From the NCBI GenBank assembly GCA_026388095.1, contig JAPLKL010000007.1:1-64000 (forward strand): DNA of 64,000 nt, given 5' to 3'. Shown here one piece after another: positions 17,708 through 26,146 of the stretch. The DNA comes from Elusimicrobiota bacterium. GTDB lineage: Bacteria; Elusimicrobiota; Elusimicrobia; UBA1565; UBA9628. Position numbers and translations under genes: made by a program. The notes under the pieces were generated by a model. It saw nothing but the letters and a program-made list of their open reading frames with translations, did not search any database and was not told the DNA's origin. Numbering within the stretch: the first letter of the stretch is position 1; every line of letters begins with the position of its first letter.

Positions 17708-18451
17708 CTAGGGCAGGACCAGGACCGAGGCGCCTCTCTCCACTTGGCTGTTCTCGGGGTCCAGAGTCCTCTTCTTGCCGTTGACCCAGAACCAGTAGCG
17801 GTAGTTGGTCCCAGGCAGCAAGTAGAGGGTGAGGGCCCAGACCCCATCATCCTGGTGGACCATCTCGCGCCGGCCGCCGCGCACGATGAAGGCGCCGGCC
17901 AATTGGACGCTGCGGGCACGGGGCGCCTTGAGCTTGAACTCGACCGGGACGGAGTGGCGGTTGTCCCCGGGGGCGGCGGCTGGCTGGGCGGCCTTGACGT
18001 TGGCCTCGGGTTGGGGCTTCTCCCGGGCTTTGACGGGCTCCGCCGCCGGAGCGGGCTTGGCGGGCTTGGGGTTCGCCGTAGCGGGAGCGGGCGCCGGCGC
18101 CTTGGCCGGGGCGGCGGGCGGAGGTTCCGCCGCCTTGGCGGCAGGCGCGGGCTGAGGCAGGGTCTTGGCGGGCCGGCGCGGCGCGGCCGGGGCCGCGCTC
18201 ACGGGAGAGTAGAGATGCTGGTAGAGCTTGGCGGCCACCGCTCCGCCGAAGACGCTCACCAGGATGAAGTCGACTAGCAGCAGCACGCCCCACAGCTTCG
18301 GGCGCGCGCGCGAGCCGGGCGCGGCACCGGCGGCGGGCGATGGCCCGCCGGCCTGGGAGGGCAGCCGTTCACCTTCCCCGGAGAGGGCGACCGGTTCCGC
18401 TTCCTCCTTGATCCCGAAAAGGTCGACCTGCAAGGTTTTCTTCGTATCCAA
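17708..18451 (-). CDS. Single-pass membrane protein with C-terminal CBM48/AMPK-like glycogen-binding domain
   Basis: A 247-residue protein. Residues 1-50 are polar and cytoplasmic. Residues 53-75 form one membrane helix (LWGVLLLVDFILVSVFGG). Residues 85-170 are Ala/Pro/Lys-rich linker. The last 80 residues read as a CBM48/AMPK-beta domain: VEFKLKAPRARSVQLAGAF, then GVWALTLYLLPGTNYRYWF and a DPENSQ motif. This fold binds alpha-glucans. By topology the domain would lie outside the cytoplasm, which is odd for a glycogen binder. The start is TTG at 18449-18451, chosen because CCAGGAG lies seven bases upstream and a good promoter precedes it. Confidence 0.75.
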   Translation of the reverse strand: MDTKKTLQVDLFGIKEEAEPVALSGEGERLPSQAGGPSPAAGAAPGSRARPKLWGVLLLVDFILVSVFGGAVAAKLYQHLYSPVSAAPAAPRRPAKTLPQPAPAAKAAEPPPAAPAKAPAPAPATANPKPAKPAPAAEPVKAREKPQPEANVKAAQPAAAPGDNRHSVPVEFKLKAPRARSVQLAGAFIVRGGRREMVHQDDGVWALTLYLLPGTNYRYWFWVNGKKRTLDPENSQVERGASVLVLP

Positions 18452-18469
18452 GGGGGTTCTCCTGGCGAG

Positions 18470-18499
18470 ATTCTACCGTCTCTGCCGCGTGCCTGTCAA
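18470..18499 (-). promoter_or_regulatory. Sigma70 promoter for the CBM48-like gene
   Basis: On the minus strand TTGACA (18494-18499) and TAGAAT (18470-18475) are 18 bases apart. The -35 overlaps the last codons of kdsC, so the CBM48-like gene has its own promoter inside the end of the preceding operon. Confidence 0.6.
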
Positions 18500-19044
18500 C
18501 GGAACCTGCCCAGGACTTGTGCCCAGAGCCCTTGGGATTTGAGCAAGGCCTCGGCCACTTCGCGCACGGCGCCGTCGCCCCCGGCGCGCCGGGTGACCCA
18601 GCGGGCGGCGCGGCGCACCTCGGGCCGGGCGTTGGCCACGGCCACGCCCACGCCGGCCGCGCGCAAGACGGGGAGGTCCGGGAGGTCGTCGCCGATATAG
18701 AGAGCCTCCGCCGGGTCGGCCCGGGCCTCGCGGCATATCTCGTCGAAGACCGCCTTCTTGTCGAGCCGGTGCTGGTAGACGTAGGCCATCTTGAGCAGCT
18801 TCATGCGCTCGGCCACGCCCCGGGACATGCGGCCGCTGATGACCCCGGTCTTGAGCCCCGACTGGGCCAGCCAGCTCAGGCCGATGGAGTCCTGGGCGTG
18901 GATGCCCTTGAACTCCACGAGGCGGCCCTTGGTGTCCACGAGGTGGAAGATGCGGCCGTCGGTGAGCACGCCGTCGACGTCCATGAGCACCAGGCGCACC
19001 CGGCGCAGCCGGGCTTGCAGGGCGCGGGGTCCTAGCTGGGGCAT
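18496..19044 (-). CDS. kdsC: 3-deoxy-D-manno-octulosonate 8-phosphate phosphatase
   Basis: A 182-residue HAD-superfamily protein of the KdsC size. Motif I is VLMDVDGVLTDGRI (nucleophile Asp about residue 22), followed by KGIHAQDSIGLSWLAQSGLK, the KdsC substrate loop. Motif II is GVISGR and motif IV is ALYIGDDLPDLPVL. KdsC removes the phosphate from Kdo-8-P in lipopolysaccharide core synthesis, so its presence argues for an outer membrane. Its start overlaps the end of the tal-pgi gene by 13 bases, so it is the last gene of that operon. The C-terminal tail is slightly longer than usual. Confidence 0.92.
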   Translation of the reverse strand: MPQLGPRALQARLRRVRLVLMDVDGVLTDGRIFHLVDTKGRLVEFKGIHAQDSIGLSWLAQSGLKTGVISGRMSRGVAERMKLLKMAYVYQHRLDKKAVFDEICREARADPAEALYIGDDLPDLPVLRAAGVGVAVANARPEVRRAARWVTRRAGGDGAVREVAEALLKSQGLWAQVLGRFR

Positions 19045-21860
19045 GCCGAAAGCTCCGCCGCTGCGTTGACCACGGCCCGCAGCGACTCCTCGACCGCGGT
19101 CCCCAGCTCCAGGCGCAGGATGCGCCGTCCCCCCTCCAGCAGCGCCGCGAAGTCGCCGCGGGCCTGGGCCCGGTGCAAGGTCCCGAAGCTGAAATCCTGC
19201 CTGGGCACGGGCAAAGACGCCGCGTCGGGCGCCACCAGCTCCAGGAAGACCCCGTTGGCCGCGCCTCCTTTATAGAGCTGTCCGGTGGAGTGCAGGTAGC
19301 GGGGGCCGTACTGCACGGTCACCGCCGCCTTGGATATGCGGCGCAGGTGCCGCTGAAGGGCCTCCAACTGCAGCCGGGCGCCTTCCTCCGGATGCACGTA
19401 GGCGAGAACCGCCGCGTAGTCCCCGGGCTTGAGCCGCGCCAGATGCGCGGCCAGGACGCGGCTCAGGGGCAGGTCCAGGCCGCGGTTCGCGCCCAAAGAC
19501 GAGCGCAGGTCCTGGTCCGCGAAGGCGGCCAGGCCTCCGGCGCGCAGGTCCGCCGTCTCCTTGGGCAGCACTCCCCCCTCCAGGCCGCCGAGCAGCCGCT
19601 TGGTCTGGTCCTTGGCGCTCTGCACATCGGGCTGGTCGAAGGGGTCGACACCCAGCAGGAAGCCCGCCGCGGCCGTGGCCGCTTCCCAGAGGAAGAACTG
19701 CGCCCCCAGTTCGTAGCGGTCGGCCAAGGAGAAGCGCAGGACCGGATGCCCGGCCCGCTCCAGGTCCGCGAGCCGCTCTTCGACGTCGCGCTCGGGCTGC
19801 TCGCGCAGGGCTATGCGCACGAAGACGCGGTCCGCCCCGTAGGACTGGGGCGCGCCCAAGGGCTCGCCATGCACCGGCAGGATGCCGCGGCCTTCCTTGC
19901 CCGTGGACTCGGCGATGAGCTGCTCGATCCAGAGCCCGAAGGGCTCCAGGGCCGGCGACAAGGACAAGGTCAGCTTGTCGCGGCCCGCTCGGGCGTGCAG
20001 CCCCAGAGCGGCGCCCAGGCGCAGACCGGGGTTCTCCGGGGCAGCCGCGGCGCAGGAGCGCGCCATGGCGCGCGCGCAGTTGAGCAGCCGGCCCACGTCC
20101 AAGCCCATGACCGCGGCGGGAACCAGCCCGAAGAGCGACAGGGCCGAGAAGCGGCCGCCCACGTCCGAGGGGTTGAGGAAGACCTTCCGGAAGCCCCTGG
20201 AGAGCGCCGCCTTCTCCATCGCGGTGCCGGGGTCCGTGATGGCCACGAACTGCCGTCCGGCCTTGGCGCCGGCCCGCCGGGAGACCCTGTCGAAGAAGTA
20301 GTCCATCAGGCAGTTGGGCTCCACGGTCCCGCCGGACTTGCTCGATACGAAGAAGAGTGTGCGCGAAAGATCCAGGCGTGCTTGCAGAGCCGCGACCGTG
20401 GCCGGGTTGGTCGAATCGAGGACCTCGAGCGTCGGGGCGCCGGGGGCCGGCTCAAAGACCCGGCGGAAGACCTCGCAGGCGAGGCTCGATCCGCCCATCC
20501 CCAGCACCACGGCGTGCTTGAAGCCTTCGGCGCGGACCTCGGCGGTGAAGCCGCGCACCGGGCCCAGGCCCGCGGCCATGGCCTCGGGCAAGGAGAGCCA
20601 GCCCAGGCTGTTGCGGATGATCTTCTGGTGCGCGGGCTCGCCTTTCCAGAGCGCCGGGTCCTTGCTCCAGAGCCGTTGGCAGAAGCGCGCCTCCTCGAAC
20701 TCCCTGAGACCGGCGACGACCTCCCCCTCGACCGCCAGCACGGAGGACTTCCTCGCGGCCACGGTCTCCAGGATCGTGTTGTAGGACTTCTCGAAGGCCC
20801 ATAGACCCTCGTCTTCCAGCCTGCGCATGGCCGCTCCGAGGTCGAGTCCCAGTGCCTTGAGGCGCTCCCAGTCGGAACGCGCCCCGGCCACGTCCTCCTC
20901 GATGCTGGGGCGGCAGGCGCCGTGGTCCCGGAAGGCTTTGAGCGTGGCCGGCGGCATGGTGTTGACCGTGTCGGGCCCGATGAGCTCGCAGACGTAGAGC
21001 GTGTCCTTGTAGGCCGGGTTCTTGGTCCCCGTGGAGGCCCAGAGCAGGCGCTGGGGCCTGGCCCCCTTGCGCTGCAAGGCCTCGAAGCGGGGGCCGGAGA
21101 ACTCCTTTTTGAATATCTGGTAAGCCAGCTTGGCGTTGGCCACGGCGCCGCGCCCCAGGAGCTGCCGGGCTTCCTGGCCGCTGGCGCCGCCGCGAGCGGC
21201 GAGCGCCTGGAGGTCGCGGTCGAGGCTCGTGTCGACCCGACTGACGAAGAAGCTGGCCACGGAGGCGCAGACGGAGAGGTCCTTGCCCTGGCGCGCGCGC
21301 AGTTCGAGCCCCTGCAGGTAGGCCTCCACGACCCGCGCGTAGCGCTCCTGCGCGAAAAGCAGCGTCACGTTGACCGGGATGCCATCGGCCACGGCCTCGG
21401 TGATGGCGGGCAGGGCCGCGGCCGTGCCCGGGATCTTGATCATGACATTGGGCCGCCCCACCACCTGGTGCAGGCGCAGAGCCTGGGCCTGGCTGGCTTT
21501 GGCGTCCTGGGCCAGCTCCGGGGGCAGCTCGATGCTGGCGAAGCCGTCGCGCCCGGCGGTATCGTCGTAGACCCCCCGCAGAACGTCGGCCGCCGCGCGG
21601 ATGTCCTCGGCGGCCAGGGCCTCGAAGAGGGCCGCCGGCTCGGGCTGCCGCGGGGCGAGGCGGCGGACGGCTTCATCGTAGTCCTTGGAGGAAGACAGGG
21701 CGGCGGCGAAGATGCTGGGGTTGGAGGTCAGGCCGCTGACCCCGTCTTCGGCGACGAGCCGCGCGAGCTCCCCGGATTCGAGGAGCTCCCGGCTGATGGT
21801 GTCGAGCCAGACGCTGACGCCGAAGCGGCACAGCTCTTTGAGAGGGTTGGTCCGGCTCAC
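19032..21860 (-). CDS. tal-pgi: Bifunctional transaldolase / glucose-6-phosphate isomerase
   Basis: A 942-residue fusion. Residues 1-370 are transaldolase: SVWLDTISRELLESGEL, GVSGLTSNPSIF, NVTLLFAQERYARV, and LLWASTGTKNPAYKDTLYV, where the earlier VMIKIPGT lysine is the Schiff-base residue. Residues 400-930 are glucose-6-phosphate isomerase: VVLGMGGSSLACEV, FFVSSKSGGTVEPN and a late RYLHSTGQLYKGGA. It links fructose-6-P and the non-oxidative pentose phosphate pathway in one chain. Such fusions are known in several bacterial groups. The start is GTG at 21858-21860, overlapping the rpiB stop (GTGA), so the two are translationally coupled. Confidence 0.95.
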   Translation of the reverse strand: MSRTNPLKELCRFGVSVWLDTISRELLESGELARLVAEDGVSGLTSNPSIFAAALSSSKDYDEAVRRLAPRQPEPAALFEALAAEDIRAAADVLRGVYDDTAGRDGFASIELPPELAQDAKASQAQALRLHQVVGRPNVMIKIPGTAAALPAITEAVADGIPVNVTLLFAQERYARVVEAYLQGLELRARQGKDLSVCASVASFFVSRVDTSLDRDLQALAARGGASGQEARQLLGRGAVANAKLAYQIFKKEFSGPRFEALQRKGARPQRLLWASTGTKNPAYKDTLYVCELIGPDTVNTMPPATLKAFRDHGACRPSIEEDVAGARSDWERLKALGLDLGAAMRRLEDEGLWAFEKSYNTILETVAARKSSVLAVEGEVVAGLREFEEARFCQRLWSKDPALWKGEPAHQKIIRNSLGWLSLPEAMAAGLGPVRGFTAEVRAEGFKHAVVLGMGGSSLACEVFRRVFEPAPGAPTLEVLDSTNPATVAALQARLDLSRTLFFVSSKSGGTVEPNCLMDYFFDRVSRRAGAKAGRQFVAITDPGTAMEKAALSRGFRKVFLNPSDVGGRFSALSLFGLVPAAVMGLDVGRLLNCARAMARSCAAAAPENPGLRLGAALGLHARAGRDKLTLSLSPALEPFGLWIEQLIAESTGKEGRGILPVHGEPLGAPQSYGADRVFVRIALREQPERDVEERLADLERAGHPVLRFSLADRYELGAQFFLWEAATAAAGFLLGVDPFDQPDVQSAKDQTKRLLGGLEGGVLPKETADLRAGGLAAFADQDLRSSLGANRGLDLPLSRVLAAHLARLKPGDYAAVLAYVHPEEGARLQLEALQRHLRRISKAAVTVQYGPRYLHSTGQLYKGGAANGVFLELVAPDAASLPVPRQDFSFGTLHRAQARGDFAALLEGGRRILRLELGTAVEESLRAVVNAAAELSACPS

Positions 21861-22318
21861 GCTTTTCTCTCTTGGAATTCCTTCTCCAGAGCGGTCACCT
21901 TGTCGCGCCGGCGCGCATGGCGCTCGACGTTCGAGAACTTGGCGGCCACGAAGGCCCGGACGAGCTCATAGGCCAGCTCGCAGCCGATGATCCGGCCGCC
22001 CAGGCAGAGGACGTTGATGTCGTCATGCTCCACGCCCTGATGGGCGGAGTAGGTGTCGTGGCAGACGCCCGCGCGTATGCCCGGGAATTTATTGGCGGCC
22101 ACGCAGGCCCCGATCCCGCTGCCGCAGACCATGATGCCGCGCTCGGCCCGGCCGCCCAGGACCTCAGAGACGACCTTGCGGGTGTAGTCGGGATAGTCCA
22201 CGGGGTCGGGGGCGTCCACACCGACGTCGAGGATCAGATGCCCTTCGCCCTCCAGCATGCGGCGCAGGAGCTTTTTCAGTTCGAATCCACCGTGGTCGGA
22301 GCCCAAGGCTATGCGCAT
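21857..22318 (-). CDS. rpiB: Ribose-5-phosphate isomerase B
   Basis: A 153-residue RpiB/LacAB-family protein of full length. Diagnostic parts are ALGSDHGGFELK at the N-terminus, the active-site cysteine in MVCGSGIGACVAANKF (about residue 67), and the sequence HDTYSAHQGVEHDDINVLCLG with its conserved histidine. It converts ribose-5-P and ribulose-5-P. It sits between a sugar kinase-like gene and tal-pgi in one tight operon, so the operon handles pentose/hexose phosphate exchange. Confidence 0.95.
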   Translation of the reverse strand: MRIALGSDHGGFELKKLLRRMLEGEGHLILDVGVDAPDPVDYPDYTRKVVSEVLGGRAERGIMVCGSGIGACVAANKFPGIRAGVCHDTYSAHQGVEHDDINVLCLGGRIIGCELAYELVRAFVAAKFSNVERHARRRDKVTALEKEFQERKA

Positions 22319-22326
22319 GATTGATT

Positions 22327-23178
22327 CTACCCCCTCGCTAAGAAGCGGTCAATAGGCAGCGCTGCGGCCGCGACGTCGGCCGCCAGCTGCGGCGCGATGA
22401 CCTGATAGCGCCGCCCCAGCGCGCGTCGGGTCTGCCGGGACAAGGCCGTGTCGCGGAACACCCCGCCCCAGAAGCAGACCGGGACCGGGCCGGCGCGATG
22501 CAGGCTCCGCCCGGCCTGCTTGGCCAGCAGCGCCAGATGGCGCGCGGCCTCGTCGCGGATGAGCCGCGCCCGGGCGTTGGTCCTGGCCAGCCGCAACACC
22601 CGCGGGGCCAGGCCGGCTACCAGGCGCACGCTCTCCGGGGTGGGCGGCAGAGCCGGAGGCCCCAGCCTCAGCCGGCGCCGCAGGAGCGGATCGCGCAGGG
22701 CCGACCGTCCGATCCAGAAACCCGAGCCTTCGTCCCCCAAGAGCTGCCCCCAGCCTCCGGAGCGACGCCAGCGGCCGCGCCAGTCCCGCGCGATAGCGAT
22801 GGAGCCCGTGCCGGCCACGACCAGCAGGCCCGGCTCCCCGCCGAACGCGGCCGCGTGCGCCAGCTCAACGTCCGAGACTGCCTCGACCCGGTCCGCCCAG
22901 GGCCGCAAGACGCGCCGGGCGGCGCCCAAGGTCTCCGGCGCCCACAGGCCGGTGGAGCCTAGGGTCAGCCGGCGCAGGCCGCGGAACCGCAGAAGCCGGC
23001 GCAGGCGCGGCAGGACGGCGGGAAGCTCCTGCCAGGGGACCGCAGGCAGGCGGCAGCGGCGTAGCACGCGGCCGTCCGCGCCGGCGAGACAGGCGCGCAG
23101 CCAAGTGCGGCCGAGGTCGATGCCCAAAGAGAGAGAAGTCCGCGCGACCTTCGGTCGCGCGGTCTTCTTCTTTTTCAC
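22327..23178 (-). CDS. BadF/BadG/BcrA/BcrD-type ATPase, probable amino-sugar kinase
   Basis: A 283-residue ASKHA-fold protein. It has the phosphate-1 motif SLGIDLGRTWLRACLAG near residue 17, phosphate-2 LLVVAGTGSIAIARDW near residue 120, and GGWGQLLGDEGSGFWIG, which is typical of N-acetylglucosamine/glucosamine kinases. The length suits this kinase group better than 2-hydroxyacyl-dehydratase activators, and no cysteine pair for an iron-sulfur cluster is seen. It probably phosphorylates a sugar released from peptidoglycan or surface glycan. The start is GTG at 23176-23178, overlapping the stop of the lipoprotein gene (GTGA). It is unusually Arg-rich. Confidence 0.75.
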   Translation of the reverse strand: MKKKKTARPKVARTSLSLGIDLGRTWLRACLAGADGRVLRRCRLPAVPWQELPAVLPRLRRLLRFRGLRRLTLGSTGLWAPETLGAARRVLRPWADRVEAVSDVELAHAAAFGGEPGLLVVAGTGSIAIARDWRGRWRRSGGWGQLLGDEGSGFWIGRSALRDPLLRRRLRLGPPALPPTPESVRLVAGLAPRVLRLARTNARARLIRDEAARHLALLAKQAGRSLHRAGPVPVCFWGGVFRDTALSRQTRRALGRRYQVIAPQLAADVAAAALPIDRFLARG

Positions 23179-23840
23179 GGGGTCTTGAACAGCGGCGCGC
23201 GCTCGGTCTCCGCCTCGGCGAGGATGTCGAGGAGGGCGTTCTGCAGGGCGCGCGACCAGGCGATGGACCTTTCGCGGTCATCCAGAGGGATGGTGGGGTC
23301 CATCATCTGGTGGATGATGTCCTGCACGATCTGCCGTCGCGTCGGGATGGAGTCGTCGATGCTGATCTTCACCTTCGGGGTCTGGCCGGGCAGAGCCTGC
23401 TGCAGCTGGACCTGGAAGACGCCGATGGGGAAGATCTTCTTGCCCTTGATGTTGAGAGGCGCCTTGCGCAGGATCTCGCGCGGAAAGGGCATGCGGTAGG
23501 CACGGCCTGCGATGTACACCTTGAGCGTCGGCTGCGGGAATCCCAGGAAATTGCGGGTCACGCTGAGGCGATAGATGTCGGGTTCGACCTGATAGAGCAT
23601 GGTCTGATGCGGCACGATGGGCACGCGGTACATCTCGGCCACCCTTCCCCCCTCGCCTTCGAGATTCACATAGAAGCCGCCGGACTGCGTCTCCCCGGCG
23701 GGAGTGGTGAAGCGCGCGCCCAGGATGATCGCCGCGATGCCTTGCTCGGGGAGTCCTTTGCGCAGGGGGGCCGAGCCGGAGCAGCCGGCGCCCAGCAGCG
23801 CCGCGGCGGCGCAGACCAGCGACGCGGGTAGGTGGCGCAT
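23175..23840 (-). CDS. Predicted lipoprotein of unknown function
   Basis: A 221-residue protein if started at ATG 23838-23840. That start gives a classic lipoprotein signal: SLVCAAAALLGAGC, with a lipobox at LGAGC (Cys about residue 20). The mature part is mainly beta (FYVNLEGEGGRVAEMYRVPI and VEPDIYRLSVTRNFLGFPQP) and ends in a helix with DDRERSIAWSRALQNALLDI. I recognise no family. It lies between the SpoIID-domain gene (29 bases upstream) and the kinase-like gene (overlap), so it is probably part of the cell-envelope operon. Confidence 0.75.
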   Translation of the reverse strand: MRHLPASLVCAAAALLGAGCSGSAPLRKGLPEQGIAAIILGARFTTPAGETQSGGFYVNLEGEGGRVAEMYRVPIVPHQTMLYQVEPDIYRLSVTRNFLGFPQPTLKVYIAGRAYRMPFPREILRKAPLNIKGKKIFPIGVFQVQLQQALPGQTPKVKISIDDSIPTRRQIVQDIIHQMMDPTIPLDDRERSIAWSRALQNALLDILAEAETERAPLFKTP

Positions 23841-23869
23841 GCGCCTGTCATCATACCTTTGCCGCGGGC

Positions 23870-26011
23870 TCATTTCAAGGAACCTTCGGGCGCATAGTCC
23901 GAGCGCCCCAGAGCGGTGCCGGGATAGTAGGAGAGGATGATCTGCGGGAAGTCCTGCCCGGCCTCCGCCCGGCCCATGGCGCCGGACTGGCACATCCCCA
24001 CCGCGTGACCCCAGCCTCCCCCCGTGAAGGTGACGGCTTCAGGTTTGCCGTCCGCGCCGAGGTCCGGCGTGAACAGGAACAAGGTGCTGCGCAGCGAGCC
24101 CAGGCCGGGCAGGCCGCGGATGGCCATTTCGGAGTCCACTTTGACCCGACGGCGCGTCCCTTCCAGGATCAGGGCGTTGATGTTCCCGGACGAAGCCCGG
24201 CGCAGGGTGCGGATGAGCTTGAGGCGGCCGGTGTGGTAGCGGCGGTCGATGCGGCGGGAGAGCTCGGTCCAAGTCACCAGGCGGGTCCATCGGAAGTGCG
24301 AGGGGTGCACGAAGTTGGAGGGGCCGCAGTAGGCCTGGGGCGAGGATGTCAGCCATCGGCGCAGAGCCCATGGCGAATCCGGGGCCGCTTCCGGGATGGG
24401 GCTGTCCGATATCCCGGTCCAGTAAGGGACGTTGCCCCACCCGGTCAGGCCGCGGCCGTCCTGGGTGTGTCCGCCGCAGTCGGAGGAATAGATGACGTGG
24501 GCCGGGCGGCCCTGATAGATGACGATGATGCCGCGGGTGGCCTCGACCACGGCCCGGGAGCGCTCGCTCTCGGCGCGGGCCCCGGCATAGACCTGGCAAT
24601 GCTGCTCGTCGCAGACGTCATAGCCGTCCTTGCGATGGCGGCGCGTGACCGTCTTGATGAACAGGGCGTGCGTCCGCGCCGTCACGGCTTGAGCCTTGAG
24701 CGCCTCCAGCGGCGAGCGGATGGGCATCTCCGCGGAGACCACGCCATGGGTGTAGTTCTCCAGGTCGATCTGGTTGACCACGCGCAGGGTCCGCCGCCAG
24801 ACCGCGATCTCCACTTGTCCGCGCAGGAGCTTCTCCGCCGTCGCGGCGGTCGCCTGGCCGGAGCCGCTGAGGTTGAGCGCCACCAGGCCCTGCTCGCGGG
24901 ACCGGGGAGTGATGACGAAGGGCTCGCGCCGGACGAGCCGGACGCGGCCGGACCCGTCAGCGACCTCCAGCGCCAGGCGCCGCCGGACCCTCTTGATCCG
25001 GGCCACCCAGAACTCGTCGGCCCGGACAGAGGCCAGGCTCTTGCCGGTCTTGGCGTCGCTGAGGATGAAATCCGTCGTGGCGGAGAAGGCCACGGACCGG
25101 CGGGCTCGCGGCCGCCCCAGGGGGGTGGTGCCGATGCCGATGCGCAGCACGGGGACCCCCTTCGGGAATGCCGTGGAGGGCGCGACGGCGGCGACGGGGC
25201 TGCGCACGCCGTCGAGGCGGGCCCCCTCCGGCGAGAGCAGCGGCTGGACTTTGGCCAGGAGCGCGGCGAGCTCCGGATTGTGGGGATCGGCCTCGAGCGC
25301 CTTAGCGAACTGCCGGAAGGCCTCGTTGAACCGGCGCGCGCGCAGGTACAGGCGGCCCAAGGCCTGCCGCGCCTCCAGGAAATAAGAATCTGAGCCTACG
25401 CCCTTGCGGTAGGCCTCGATGGCGTTGGCGGGGTCTCCGAGCGCTTCGTAGGCGCGGCCGAGGAAGAGGGCGTCCAAGTTGGACGTCGGCCCGGCCGCCG
25501 CGGTGCGGGTGAGCAAAGTCACGGCCTGCCGGGGCTGGGCCGAGGCGAGCTCCGCGCGGGCGAGTCCCAACCTGGCCCAGGCGTGGTCGGGGTCGTGCTG
25601 CAGGACGCGGCGCAGGGTCGCCGCGGCCTCGGCCGCGTCGTGGGAGCGCAGTTGGGCCCAGCCGAGCGCGCAGAGCGCCTCGTCGTCCAGGGCGTCGAGC
25701 CGGACCCCGCGGCCGTACCAGAGCGCCGCTTGGCGCGGTTGACCGGCCTCGTCCCAGACGGCCCCGCCGTTGAGCCAGGGCAGGACGCTCGTGGAGCTGA
25801 CCCGGATGGCCGCCTCGTAGCGCGCGATGGCTTGAGCGTATTCCCCCCGGGCATAGGCGTCGGCGCCCTGCCTCAGCAGGCGCCGGAGCTCGCGGGACGG
25901 GTCGACCGGGGGCCGGGGGCTGGGGAGCGTCGTCGTGGATGTCCGGGCCGGCGAGCCTCCCGGAGCCGGAGCCTCGGCCCAGACCAGAGGTCTGGGCCAG
26001 AGCAGGATTAT
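23870..26011 (-). CDS. TPR and SpoIID/LytB-domain protein
   Basis: About 713 residues. After a hydrophobic N-terminus (about VIILLWPRPLVWAEA, a signal peptide) come TPR repeats: GADAYARGEYAQAIARYEAA, then several 34-residue units to about residue 280. The C-terminal half is a SpoIID/LytB domain: LRVVNQIDLENYTHGVVSAE, PLEALKAQAVTARTHALF, YSSDCGGHTQDG and GWGHAVGMCQSGAMGRAEAG. In Bacillus SpoIID is a lytic transglycosylase of denuded peptidoglycan; in diderms this domain also occurs in division amidase enhancers. The start is unclear. The only ATG (26116) would run through the tRNA gene; in-frame ATA 26011, ATC 26008 or CTG 26005 would give a clean signal peptide. Confidence 0.8.
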   Translation of the reverse strand: MILLWPRPLVWAEAPAPGGSPARTSTTTLPSPRPPVDPSRELRRLLRQGADAYARGEYAQAIARYEAAIRVSSTSVLPWLNGGAVWDEAGQPRQAALWYGRGVRLDALDDEALCALGWAQLRSHDAAEAAATLRRVLQHDPDHAWARLGLARAELASAQPRQAVTLLTRTAAAGPTSNLDALFLGRAYEALGDPANAIEAYRKGVGSDSYFLEARQALGRLYLRARRFNEAFRQFAKALEADPHNPELAALLAKVQPLLSPEGARLDGVRSPVAAVAPSTAFPKGVPVLRIGIGTTPLGRPRARRSVAFSATTDFILSDAKTGKSLASVRADEFWVARIKRVRRRLALEVADGSGRVRLVRREPFVITPRSREQGLVALNLSGSGQATAATAEKLLRGQVEIAVWRRTLRVVNQIDLENYTHGVVSAEMPIRSPLEALKAQAVTARTHALFIKTVTRRHRKDGYDVCDEQHCQVYAGARAESERSRAVVEATRGIIVIYQGRPAHVIYSSDCGGHTQDGRGLTGWGNVPYWTGISDSPIPEAAPDSPWALRRWLTSSPQAYCGPSNFVHPSHFRWTRLVTWTELSRRIDRRYHTGRLKLIRTLRRASSGNINALILEGTRRRVKVDSEMAIRGLPGLGSLRSTLFLFTPDLGADGKPEAVTFTGGGWGHAVGMCQSGAMGRAEAGQDFPQIILSYYPGTALGRSDYAPEGSLK

Positions 26012-26028
26012 GACGGTGAAGAAAAATG

Positions 26029-26099
26029 AGCGGGCGAAGGGAATCGAACCCTCGTTTAGAGCTTGGGAAGCTCCCGTTCTACCATTGAACCACGCCCGC
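26029..26099 (-). tRNA. tRNA-Gly (anticodon CCC)
   Basis: On the minus strand the cloverleaf folds cleanly. The acceptor arms are GCGGGCG and CGCCCGC, the D-loop contains AATGGTAGA, the anticodon arm is GGAGC-TTCCCAA-GCTCT with anticodon CCC, and the T arm is GAGGG-TTCGATT-CCCTT. The discriminator base is U, as expected for glycine. CCA is not encoded. Its 3' end is within about 20 bases of the likely translation start of the SpoIID-domain gene, so the two are probably co-transcribed and separated by tRNA processing. Confidence 0.96.
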
Positions 26100-26116
26100 G
26101 TCGATAAGGCCCCCAT

Positions 26117-26146
26117 ATTCTATTGCATCCCTGGCGGGGCAGTCAA
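26117..26146 (-). promoter_or_regulatory. Promoter for tRNA-Gly
   Basis: On the minus strand TTGACT (26141-26146) and TAGAAT (26117-26122) are 18 bases apart. The -10 ends 17 bases before the mature tRNA 5' end at 26099, leaving a short 5' leader for RNase P. The -35 overlaps the last codons of the upstream epimerase gene. Confidence 0.6.
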
